Source of the DNA: Kiritimatiellota bacterium
GTDB lineage: Bacteria > Verrucomicrobiota > Kiritimatiellia > RFP12 > UBA1067
Length of the DNA stretch: 39,826 nucleotides
Assembly (NCBI GenBank): GCA_009778475.1
Contig: WRJS01000020.1
Coordinates: forward strand, 1-39,826
Direction of reading: 5' to 3'
Numbering within the stretch: the first letter of the stretch is position 1; every line of letters starts with the position of its first letter. The translations under genes were made by a program, and so were the position numbers. Below are positions 15,491 to 22,850 of the stretch, piece after piece. The notes under the pieces are model-generated. The model did no database searches and was not told where the DNA came from. It saw only the letters and a program-made list of their open reading frames with translations.

Positions 15491-15648
15491 TCGCGCAGGG
15501 ACGCAGAGGCCCCTCGAAAAAAAAAACTCTGTGTCTTTGCGCGAGGTCGGAAAACAGATGATTTTTAACCACAATAGACACAATGGTTTTCACAATAGGC
15601 ACAAGGATAGTGTCCATTGTGCATCCTATAGTGTCTATTGTGGTTAAG
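15491..15648. repeat. Composite dispersed repeat, inverted copy of 10921-11061
   Basis: Read on the minus strand, this stretch gives the CACAATGG/CACTATAG element, the linker AAAATCATCTGTTTTCC and the CGCAAAGA/CGCAGAG block with its T-run, in the same order as 10921-11061. The CACAATGG part (about 75 bp) is roughly 95 percent identical to 10921-10998. It fills the whole gap before the second secretin-like gene. Confidence 0.92.
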
Positions 15649-15675
15649 AAAAAAAAGGAAACGAAAGGGGCAAAC

Positions 15676-16626
15676 ATGAGCATGAGAAACTTATCTTGGC
15701 TGGGCTGGCTGGCGACGGGAACGGCGGCCTGCCTGACGATGTCCTCGTGCAGGACATATCACGAAACGCAACCTTGCCCATACGAAAAAGCCGTAACGGA
15801 TAGATCCGCCTCCGAACTGGAAACACGGATTTATCGTGTGGCGCCTCCTGTCGTACATTCTCGGGCAGACTACGCCATAACGCAATCCCTGCCCGATGAA
15901 GATGCCTGGCTGAAGTCATTTTTCGCTGACATGGGGGTTTGCTGGCCCAACGGCTCTTCCATCGAGTATTTGAGAGGTATTTCCAAGCTGCGTGTCATAA
16001 ACACGCAAGAGAACCTGAGTCTATTAGAAGCGATACTTAATGAGACATGTGTGAGGCCTAGCTCGCTTCAGGTCGAGGTGCAAATGGTCGCGTTCAGGAC
16101 AGCGGACATCGAGAAACTCCAGCTTGCAGGGGGCGTGACGAAGGAGTCCCTGACGGGCTTGCGAAAAGCGGGCAAGGGCAAGCCCGTGGCAACGGCATCC
16201 GTCATAACGCAATCAGGGGAGGAAGCGATTGTGAAAACCGTACAGCAGATTATCTATCCTTCCGAGTTTAGGGTTGTCGGATTTACCCCCTCCAATAAGG
16301 TTGCCGTAGCGTCCTGGGCGGTCGAGCCACAGAACTTTACCATGATGGAGACCGGCATGATTTTGCGGGTTATCCCTGAAGTCCTTGAGGGGGGATTGAT
16401 ATATGTGGCCCTGCAACCGCAATGGGTCACGCTGGACCGATGGGAGGCGTTTGACGCAAACAAGGTGCTCCGTTGCCGCCAGCCCGTGTTCGGCGAGACA
16501 AGCTTCGAGACGCACGCCATAATGAGAGACGGCGACACGGCTTTGCTCGGCTACAGCTCGACCCTCGGCGGCGACTGGGTGCACGCCGGGTTCCTGACGG
16601 TAAGACGGGTCTATGTCGAGCCGTAA
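15676..16626 (+). CDS. Secretin-fold lipoprotein, shortened copy 2
   Basis: A 316-aa paralogue of the protein at 8605-9939. The signal peptide (lipobox TMSSC) and the C-terminal secretin core are highly similar: the run IEKLQLAGGVTKESLTGL is identical, as is HAGFLTVRRV near the end. About 130 residues are missing from the N-terminal half, including the STN-like domain, and the join is filled by unrelated sequence (residues about 30-70). The second N-block (FFADMGVCWPNGSSIEYL) remains. AAAGGGG lies 5 nt before the ATG at 15676; the longer frame from 15583 translates a repeat and is unlikely. An internally deleted but open copy, so probably still expressed. Function unknown. Confidence 0.78.
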   Translation: MSMRNLSWLGWLATGTAACLTMSSCRTYHETQPCPYEKAVTDRSASELETRIYRVAPPVVHSRADYAITQSLPDEDAWLKSFFADMGVCWPNGSSIEYLRGISKLRVINTQENLSLLEAILNETCVRPSSLQVEVQMVAFRTADIEKLQLAGGVTKESLTGLRKAGKGKPVATASVITQSGEEAIVKTVQQIIYPSEFRVVGFTPSNKVAVASWAVEPQNFTMMETGMILRVIPEVLEGGLIYVALQPQWVTLDRWEAFDANKVLRCRQPVFGETSFETHAIMRDGDTALLGYSSTLGGDWVHAGFLTVRRVYVEP

Positions 16627-16666
16627 GAGGGCGAGTAATGTTCTCACACAATAACAGGAGGCTGTC

Positions 16667-17017
16667 ATGCATCTCGAAACCGCACAAGACATTGAGCACG
16701 CAAACGTCACCGAAGCGCAACTGCGCGAGGCGTTCCGTGATGACAAGGGGCGAGGGGAGTACATCATCCTTGACCGGGGTGAACGTAAACGCGGGCGCGG
16801 GACTGAATACTACATCCAAGCGGGTGGTGAATTCGACGACCGTTATATCCTCCATCACCGTGAGGGCGACAAAGAACATCATTTCCACGCCGACGGCAAG
16901 TACACCAAGGCGCAAGTCGAACAGGCGTTCGTCTGGTACCTGCAAAACGACGGGCGTTGGCGCACAGAGTTCCCGTGGGTAAAAGTTGAAGTCAAGCCGT
17001 GGTGGAAGTTCTGGTGA
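16667..17017 (+). CDS. Hypothetical protein (116 aa)
   Basis: A small, charged, soluble protein that I do not recognise. It has no signal peptide or membrane helix. His/Asp/Glu-rich stretches occur in the middle (REGDKEHHFHADG), and the C-terminus is aromatic (KPWWKFW). AGGAGG lies 5 nt before the ATG. It starts 40 bp after the secretin-like lipoprotein gene and its TGA stop ends one base before the TruA ATG, so it is likely co-transcribed and translationally coupled with truA. Confidence 0.8.
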   Translation: MHLETAQDIEHANVTEAQLREAFRDDKGRGEYIILDRGERKRGRGTEYYIQAGGEFDDRYILHHREGDKEHHFHADGKYTKAQVEQAFVWYLQNDGRWRTEFPWVKVEVKPWWKFW

Positions 17018-17018
17018 T

Positions 17019-17804
17019 ATGACACGTTTCAAATTCACGATAGCCTACGACGGCACGGCGTATTTCGGCTGGCAGATACAGCCGAGGTACCCGAGCGTCC
17101 AGCAGGTGATGGAGAAGGTGCTGGCGGACATCACGGGGCAGGAGGAGCGCGTGAAGGTGCAAGGCAGCGGGCGCACGGACCACGGGGTTCATGCGCGGGG
17201 GCAGGTCGCGCACGCGGATCTGGAATGCCGCATGAAACCCGAAAAGCTGATGCTCGCGCTCAACAGCCGCCTGCCGCCCGACATCCGCATCCTCAAAACC
17301 GTCCGCGCCAAGCCGCACTTCAACGCCCGCCGATCCGCGACCGCGAAGGAGTACCGCTACTTCGTCTGGAACGACGCGCTGATGCTGCCCGACAAACGGC
17401 TCTACCTGACGCACGTCCACCAGCCGCTCAACCTCGCGCTGCTGCGCGACGCGGCGAAACGCTTTGTGGGTCGGCACGACTTCGCCTCGTTCATGGCGAA
17501 CCCCAGCCGCGCCATCCACACCTCCGAGCGCACCATCTTCAGCTTCACCGTCACGCGCAAGGGCAAGGAGATTTGCTTCCGCGTGCGCGGGGACGGCTTC
17601 CTCTACAAGCAGGTGCGGAGCATGGTCGGGTTCCTCCTCCGCGTCGGCGAAGGCGCAGAGCCGCCCGAGGCCGTGACCGAACTCCTCGACTCCTGCGCCC
17701 CCCGCACCGCCCGCGTCCAGACCGCGCCGCCGCAGGGGCTGTTCCTGTGGCAGGTCTGGTACGGCCGGAAAATCCCTCCCCTTGGGCAACAGGGGAAGGA
17801 CTAA
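17019..17804 (+). CDS. truA: tRNA pseudouridine synthase A
   Basis: A 261-aa enzyme that isomerises uridines 38-40 in the tRNA anticodon stem-loop to pseudouridine. The catalytic Asp54 lies in GSGRTDHGVHARGQ, and YDGTAYFGWQIQP at the N-terminus plus FLYKQVRSMVGFLLRVG near the C-terminus are TruA signatures. Length is typical (E. coli 270 aa). The start at 17019 follows the upstream stop by one base; a longer frame from 16986 would overlap that gene. The tail after residue 250 (KIPPLGQQGKD) is not conserved in the family as far as I recall. Housekeeping gene. Confidence 0.97.
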   Translation: MTRFKFTIAYDGTAYFGWQIQPRYPSVQQVMEKVLADITGQEERVKVQGSGRTDHGVHARGQVAHADLECRMKPEKLMLALNSRLPPDIRILKTVRAKPHFNARRSATAKEYRYFVWNDALMLPDKRLYLTHVHQPLNLALLRDAAKRFVGRHDFASFMANPSRAIHTSERTIFSFTVTRKGKEICFRVRGDGFLYKQVRSMVGFLLRVGEGAEPPEAVTELLDSCAPRTARVQTAPPQGLFLWQVWYGRKIPPLGQQGKD

Positions 17805-18096
17805 CTGACCCCCTACCCCTCCCCGCGCCATTGTGTGCCCCACTCGTCGCACATCGCGCGAGCGGGGTCCCCTGCCCCTGCGCGAAAATAACCCTGTCTA
17901 AAATAATCCCCCGTTTTTTCTCGCGCAGAGGCGCGGAGAGGATTTTTAAATTTTAAATTTTAGATTGAAAAAACTGTATGCGCCCGAAGGGAAATCCTGT
18001 AAAATCCTGTTAATCCTGTCTAAAATAATCCTCCGTTTTTCTTGTCTCGCGCAAAAACGCGGAGACGCAGGTTTTTAGACAGGATTAACGGGATTG
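17805..18096. repeat. Hairpin and short-word repeats after truA
   Basis: No gene is supported here. 17838-17867 forms a 9-bp stem with one mismatch (CCCCACTCG/CGAGCGGGG) and no U-run. 17901-17918 and 18025-18039 are copies of the AATAATCC-CCGTTTTT linker. 17923-17940 and 18047-18071 carry CGCGCAGAGG and CGCAAAAACGCGGAGACGC words. 17993-18020 and 18078-18095 are AATCCTGT and GACAGGATT words in inverted arrangement. Confidence 0.8.
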
Positions 18097-18242
18097 TTAG
18101 AGCGTGCCGTCACGAGATAAGGGTAATGAAATGTGCCTCTTTGTCCCGAAGGGAATGCCATTGGCAACCCCTGAGTATTCAACTGCGCCGCGTTTGTCTT
18201 CGGCAGCATCGACCGCCACGTCAGGGGGACTCGTAGGCAAAC

Positions 18243-18280
18243 AAAAAAGGCGTTGCACTCCCCTTGCACCGCCCTTTTTC
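18243..18280. terminator. Bidirectional intrinsic terminator
   Basis: AAAAAAGGCGTTGCA and the inverse TGCACCGCCCTTTTT form a GC-rich stem flanked by A-run and T-run, so it can work on both strands. It lies between truA (plus) and the large surface-protein gene (minus). The downstream sequence at 18285-18315 contains GTGTATCATACTACAC, an imperfect palindrome resembling toxin-antitoxin operators, but no gene goes with it. Confidence 0.65.
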
Positions 18281-18350
18281 AAAAAGTGTATCATACTACA
18301 CATTATGTGTCATGCCATGAGCCGTAATATTCCATGCGCTTTCGGCGAAG

Positions 18351-21300
18351 TCACTGAAGTTCCACCCGAACCTTGAAGAAGGCGGCGTTGGGGACGGCGT
18401 TTGTGGGGAGCCAGACGGGGGCGGCGAGGGTTTCCTTGCCGAGGATGGTGTAGGCGCGGCTGGGGCGGTTGGCGGGCTCCCAGCGGAAGTAGGGGACGTT
18501 GTTCGTCATCGAAAAATGCGTGATGACAAAGCGGCTGGCGGGGTTGGTGGGGACGAGGTCGGCGATGAAACAATCAAGCATGGGAACGCCGTTTGCGCCA
18601 TCCATAACGGAAAGCGCCTCGTAGCCGCGCGGGTCTTGGGGGTAGTGGTTTTCGAGCCAGTCATAGGGGATGCCGTTTTGCGTTTCGGTGGCGGGCGGCA
18701 CGAAATAGGCGATGGGGCGATTGCGCCACGTGCCGGGGATTGCGACGCCCCAGCCCGTCGAACCTTGCAAGACATAAGTCGTGAGCGTGTTTTGTGAATT
18801 GACATATAAACTGGCGCTCACGGTGGAGGGCGCATTCCCCAGCATATAAACCGATGTCACGCGCGAATAATCGAACACGCCGTAGCCGAGGGTGGTGACG
18901 CTGGCGGGGAGCGTGATTTCGGTCAGGCTTCCGCAGGAGTAGAAAACGAAATCGGCGAGGGTGGTAACGCCTTCGGGAATCGTCACGCTTTGCAAACCGC
19001 CGCAGGATCCAAACGCCTCTTCGCCGATGGTCATCACACCCGTAGGAATGACAACGGAACTCAAACTGCCGCAACCGCGAAATGCCTCATTGCCGATGGA
19101 GGTGACACCCGTCGGGATGGTCACGGCGGGCAGGAGTCCGCAACCGAAGAAGAGCCTTTCCGGAATGTTTGGAATGCCTTGCGGGAGGGTTACGGCAGCG
19201 GACAGGTTCGCGAGGTCGCTGAACGCGCGCGCGCCGATGCTTGTCAGCGTGGAGGGGAGATACAACGCCGTGATGCTGTTGCACAAGTTTGGTGAGCCGC
19301 TGAATATCGGGTTGCCGCCCGTCGTGTTGCCTTGTATGGCGACGAGCGGATACGGCGTCTCTTCGCCGGAAACGAAAATGGAGTGATCCAAGCGCAGGGG
19401 ACCCGCGCTTGACGGCGAGGTGTTGGCGAGGGACGTAACAGTTACGCCGCCGGAAGCGGCGCGGAGAGTTACGGTGCCGTCGGTGACGGTGACGGCGAGG
19501 TCCCAACCGTCGGCCGCGCTGTTGGCGCCGTAGTGTTTCATGCGCGTGTCGCCGTTCGCGCCGGAGTCGAGCATCCACACGTTGGAGGCGGGCGGCTTGT
19601 CCGTCGCGACGCTCGTTTGCGAGTCGGCGGCGATGAGCGCGTTGGCGTTGTTTTTGAAAACCTTGAGTTCGGGATAGTGGAGTTTGGTCAGGGTGTTGGG
19701 GCGTTTTTCCCACGCGACGTTTCCGAGCGCGGACATGGACGTTGAAAGGACGGCGGGATCCGTCATTTGCTCGGTCGTGAGCGCGACGCAACCGATGGGT
19801 TGCGAGGGCGGCGCGCCGGGTTTGGCGAGGTCGTAGAAACACGCGGAGAGCGCGACGAGGTAGCCGGGCGCGGCGGGATGGCGCGTGGTGGCGGCGGCGA
19901 TTTCGCCGGCGTTGTAACAACGGTTGATGGCGACGGCGCCGCTGGCGGGACCGGCGACGGCGGGCGCGGAGGAGTATCCCATGCCGTTGCAGAGCGGGTT
20001 GGCGGGGATGCGGTTCCCGTCGAGTTGGGGGTCGGCCTCGATGGAGCCGACTTCGCCGCTGATGTGATTCGCCCACGCGGAGAGGCTTGCGTTGTTCAGG
20101 AGGCTGGTCGGGCGCATATCCCTGAATGTCGCGCTTTTGCCCGCGATGAAATAGCAGTTTTCGCCCATCAGCGGAGAACCGTCAAGCCCCGACAAATCGT
20201 AGGAGGAAAGGTCAGGGAAATCTTCGGAGTTGTAAAATTCCTCGATGTAGCGGATTTCAATCATGCGCCCGTTGTGGGAATTGGGCTGGCTGACGATGTT
20301 GTGGTGGACGCTCGGGTTGACGTTCGGGGGGCAGCCGTCGATATTCGCCCAATCCTGGTTCGCGCAACCGAAATAAATCGGGCTGTGGAAATTGCCGGTG
20401 CCGTAGGTCTGCGCGTTGACGATGGTGTTGTTGTACACTTGCGCGTTCTTGGAGGCGTAGAGGCCGATAGCCTCCCAGCCCGTGTCGATGATCAGATTGT
20501 GGCGCACGATGCCATTGATGTTTTCGTAAAATTCGGGGTTGTTCTCATGGTCGAAGTATTGCGGGCTGGTGTCGAAGCCGAGCATGATGCCGGCTCCGTA
20601 GGCGCGTTCGACGAGGTTGCTCTCGATGATCGCGTCCACCGCGCCGCCCTTGGCGTAAATCGCGTTGGAGCAAATGTCGTGGATGTGGTTGTTGTGGACG
20701 TGCATCCGCGTGCCGTTGACGTTGTCAATGCCTTCGGAGTTGCATTGTCCCGTCAAAAAATTGTGATGCTCGACCCATTCGCGCCCGGAGTTGTAAATCT
20801 TGTTGTAACGGATGGTGATGTCGGCGCAACCGGGTTTGACTTTCACGGTGTCGTCATGCGAATCGTGCAGGATGCAATCCTCGATGATGATGTTGGAAGC
20901 GCCGGAGCGGTCCTCTTGCCCCCACTCCCATTTGGTCTCCATGCAGACGGTGTAAAAACCGCCGATTGCCTCCACGCTTTGCAATCTGCCGCCGTTCGAC
21001 CCCGCGCCGTCCACATCGAAACGGATGGCGGAATCCTGACTTCCCATCGGGATTTGCGGCGCAATCACCGCCCATTCGTTGTGCGCGGACTTGATGGTGA
21101 TGTTGGGTTGACGTATGCGGACGGCGGAACTTTCGTTGTAGGTACCGCCGCGCAGGACGATCGTGTCGCCGGGCGAGGCGTGTCCCAAGGCGGTGTTGAT
21201 GCTTCGGTACGGCAACGCCATCGTGCCATTCGCGGTGGAATCGTTGCCCGTCGTGGAGACGTAAATCACGTTGTTCACGGGATCGGGCCCGCCGACATTC

Positions 21301-22064
21301 GAGCGCGGGCCGACGTCGAGTGCCGCGCCGCCGCCGCCGATTCCGCTTGCGCGCGTAACGCTTCCCGCGATGCCGCCGTTGGAAGTCCCGGCCGTCGCCA
21401 GATTCCCCGTGTTGTAGCAATCCGCGATTTCAAACGACGACTCCGTTTCCGCAACCGCGAACGAGCCGACGATGCCGCCGCACGTCGCGCCGCGAACCGT
21501 CCCCGCATTGAAACAACGCGCGATGACGACGTTCACGATATCCTCCGTGTCGTCCACACTTCCGATCAAACCGCCCGCGCAGACATTGTCGGCGCGACCC
21601 ACATCCGCCATGTTGTAACAATTCTCAATGACGATTGCGCCGCCCGTGACGCGCCCCGCGATCGCGCCCGCCGCCGCCGCGTTTTGGACGGCGATTTCAC
21701 CGCCGCCGATGCCCAGATTGCGGACGCTCGCGCCATTCAAAAAACCGAACAGACCGAAGGCGCCGCCGGCGGCGCCGCTGTCAATGACCAAATCGCCGAT
21801 GACTTTTCCATTGCCGTCGAAAGTTCCCGTGAACGGCGTTCCCGCATTCGGACAAATCGGCGACCAATTCGCACGATACCCCGCCGAGCCGGAATCCAAG
21901 TCCACTGTGAGGACATAGTCCCCGCTTGCCGGATGCGTGGCGATGTGCGCCGGCGCCCCGATTTTCGCGAGGTCGTCCCAATCGCCGATTTGAATACTCT
22001 GCGCGCCCGCGCCCACCGCACACAACGCCACCGCCACGCCCGCCATCCACTGCAATCTTTTCAT
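18351..22064 (-). CDS. Large exported GLUG / beta-helix / BspA-type LRR surface protein
   Basis: A 1237-aa secreted protein with signal peptide MKRLQWMAGVAVALCAVGAGA. Residues about 75-240 hold GLUG-like repeats (CYNMADVG, CFNAGTVRG, CYNTGNL, each followed by GG-I-G). Residues about 260-700 form a right-handed beta-helix opening with the DUF1565-type phrase VIYVSTTGNDSTANGTMALP, then runs of N-I-I-DC-H and HNN-IH. A further GLUG unit lies near 715. Residues about 930-1110 are BspA-type LRR_5 repeats (TSIGARAFSDL, SIGNEAFRGCGSLSSVVIPT, TIGEEAFGSCGGLQSVTIPE). The last about 110 residues match the end of the protein at 31105-35181 and finish FFKVRVELQ. Likely an adhesin or glycan-binding or -cleaving surface protein; no catalytic site is recognised. 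AAGGAG precedes the ATG. Confidence 0.92.
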   Translation of the reverse strand: MKRLQWMAGVAVALCAVGAGAQSIQIGDWDDLAKIGAPAHIATHPASGDYVLTVDLDSGSAGYRANWSPICPNAGTPFTGTFDGNGKVIGDLVIDSGAAGGAFGLFGFLNGASVRNLGIGGGEIAVQNAAAAGAIAGRVTGGAIVIENCYNMADVGRADNVCAGGLIGSVDDTEDIVNVVIARCFNAGTVRGATCGGIVGSFAVAETESSFEIADCYNTGNLATAGTSNGGIAGSVTRASGIGGGGAALDVGPRSNVGGPDPVNNVIYVSTTGNDSTANGTMALPYRSINTALGHASPGDTIVLRGGTYNESSAVRIRQPNITIKSAHNEWAVIAPQIPMGSQDSAIRFDVDGAGSNGGRLQSVEAIGGFYTVCMETKWEWGQEDRSGASNIIIEDCILHDSHDDTVKVKPGCADITIRYNKIYNSGREWVEHHNFLTGQCNSEGIDNVNGTRMHVHNNHIHDICSNAIYAKGGAVDAIIESNLVERAYGAGIMLGFDTSPQYFDHENNPEFYENINGIVRHNLIIDTGWEAIGLYASKNAQVYNNTIVNAQTYGTGNFHSPIYFGCANQDWANIDGCPPNVNPSVHHNIVSQPNSHNGRMIEIRYIEEFYNSEDFPDLSSYDLSGLDGSPLMGENCYFIAGKSATFRDMRPTSLLNNASLSAWANHISGEVGSIEADPQLDGNRIPANPLCNGMGYSSAPAVAGPASGAVAINRCYNAGEIAAATTRHPAAPGYLVALSACFYDLAKPGAPPSQPIGCVALTTEQMTDPAVLSTSMSALGNVAWEKRPNTLTKLHYPELKVFKNNANALIAADSQTSVATDKPPASNVWMLDSGANGDTRMKHYGANSAADGWDLAVTVTDGTVTLRAASGGVTVTSLANTSPSSAGPLRLDHSIFVSGEETPYPLVAIQGNTTGGNPIFSGSPNLCNSITALYLPSTLTSIGARAFSDLANLSAAVTLPQGIPNIPERLFFGCGLLPAVTIPTGVTSIGNEAFRGCGSLSSVVIPTGVMTIGEEAFGSCGGLQSVTIPEGVTTLADFVFYSCGSLTEITLPASVTTLGYGVFDYSRVTSVYMLGNAPSTVSASLYVNSQNTLTTYVLQGSTGWGVAIPGTWRNRPIAYFVPPATETQNGIPYDWLENHYPQDPRGYEALSVMDGANGVPMLDCFIADLVPTNPASRFVITHFSMTNNVPYFRWEPANRPSRAYTILGKETLAAPVWLPTNAVPNAAFFKVRVELQ

Positions 22065-22112
22065 GATGCGTACTCCTTCAGCAAAGAGAATTCTTAATAA
22101 ATAATAATTAAA

Positions 22113-22141
22113 TTTTTAACACATTTTGGATAGGATGTCAA
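22113..22141 (-). promoter_or_regulatory. Promoter of the GLUG/LRR surface-protein gene
   Basis: On the minus strand, TTGACA (complement of 22136-22141), a 17-bp spacer and TAAAAA (complement of 22113-22118). The -35 box is perfect and the -10 weak. The leader is AT-rich with AAGGAG before the ATG at 22064. Confidence 0.6.
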
Positions 22142-22157
22142 ACAAACTCTCCCCCTC

Positions 22158-22184
22158 TCTGCGGGCAGGAATGCCCGCACCACC
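22158..22184. repeat. Dispersed hairpin GCGGGC-AGGAAT-GCCCGC, copy 2
   Basis: It differs from 245-271 at one base outside the stem. It lies just upstream of the promoter at 22113-22141. Confidence 0.8.
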
Positions 22185-22292
22185 TTCAAAAAAAATCATT
22201 CACGCGAAAAAATCCTGTTGCAGGCAACAGCACAATTTGCTACTTTATCTCTCAATGAAACAGAAGCAGACAACTAAACATATCGCTATCGC

Positions 22293-22397
22293 GACCAGCG
22301 ACCAGCGACCAGCGACCAGCGACCAGCGACCAGCGACCAGCGACCAGCGACCAGCGACCAGCGACCAGCGACCAGCGACCAGCGACCAGCGACCAGC
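22293..22397 (+). repeat. Perfect heptamer tandem array (GACCAGC x 15)
   Basis: Fifteen uninterrupted identical 7-bp units. It lies between the minus-strand surface-protein gene and the plus-strand block that leads to the RHS gene. Perfect identity over 105 bp points to recent slippage. The frame that reads through it as repeated S-D-Q-R-P-A-T is an artefact of the 7-bp period. Confidence 0.97.
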
Positions 22398-22464
22398 AAT
22401 ACTATCATATAAGTATCCGTCAAACGTCAAGCTCTTTCTTTCGCTTTTTTCCCGCACGCCTTCG

Positions 22465-22769
22465 ATGCGCCTGATTTTGGCGGGCGTTGCTGTTTCCGCC
22501 TTGGCGGATTGTTCGTGTAGTGATTTCTCAACAAAGGTGCGCGACATGCGTGGCGTGGCCGAGAACTCCCCCGTCATCTTCCGTGACACGCACGTCGGGC
22601 AGGTTCCCGACGGAAACAGGATTCATCTTAGATCGGAGGCGGCAGGGGCACCGGCTGGATTCCCGCAGGGCTGTCCGAGGAGGTCAGGAACTGGCTTTAC
22701 GAGAACAAGGATTTGTTCAATTACGTCCCGTCGGGCGCGGTGCCCGGGGATGGGTTGGAGGATGAATGA
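22465..22769 (+). pseudogene. Frameshifted MCE/MlaD-like protein fragment
   Basis: Frame 1 from the ATG at 22465 gives a hydrophobic leader (MRLILAGVAVSALADCSC) and then VRDMRGVAENSPVIFRD, HVGQVPDG. This resembles the core of MCE/MlaD domains (D-xx-G-l-x-x-g-s-P-V-x-x-x-x-x-x-V-G-x-V). The frame then becomes meaningless. A second frame, open from 22632, reads clean protein: GTGWIPAGLSEEVRNWLYE, then NKDLFNYVPSGAVPGDG and a TGA at 22767-22769. One base lost, or two gained, near 22632-22650 would explain both. The whole is only about 100 aa, so it may be truncated as well as frameshifted, or the shift may be a sequencing error. No ribosome-binding site is clear. The MCE link is inference. Confidence 0.55.
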
Positions 22770-22780
22770 TAAGACAGTTT

Positions 22781-22808
22781 CTAGTTGCTAGTTGCTAGTT
22801 TCTAGTTG
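22781..22808 (+). repeat. CTAGTTG heptamer array (4 units)
   Basis: Four contiguous units, CTAGTTG, CTAGTTG, CTAGTTT and CTAGTTG, begin 11 bp after the stop of the frameshifted fragment, with ACAGTTT just before. A third heptamer word unrelated to GAYCACT and GACCAGC. Confidence 0.88.
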
Positions 22809-22850
22809 CGGGGACTGTGTGACGAGACAAAAGGAGAAGGAGGTGTTTTG

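Noticed and set aside
15583..15675. N-terminal extension of the second secretin-like lipoprotein
   Set aside because: The extension translates the dispersed CACAATAG repeat; the signal peptide and ribosome-binding site place the start at 15676.
18097..18303. Small minus-strand ORF of 68 aa
   Set aside because: It has no ribosome-binding site and no recognised domain, and it overlaps the terminator and repeat words. It is kept only as a possible relic in the operator note.
19767..22097. 776-aa plus-strand open frame
   Set aside because: It is antisense to the GLUG/beta-helix protein, which has a signal peptide, recognised domains, promoter and ribosome-binding site.
22264..22400. Peptide repeat S-D-Q-R-P-A-T as a surface-protein repeat
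   Set aside because: The 7-bp DNA unit gives the same heptapeptide in every frame by arithmetic. There is no start signal, and the array lies between genes.
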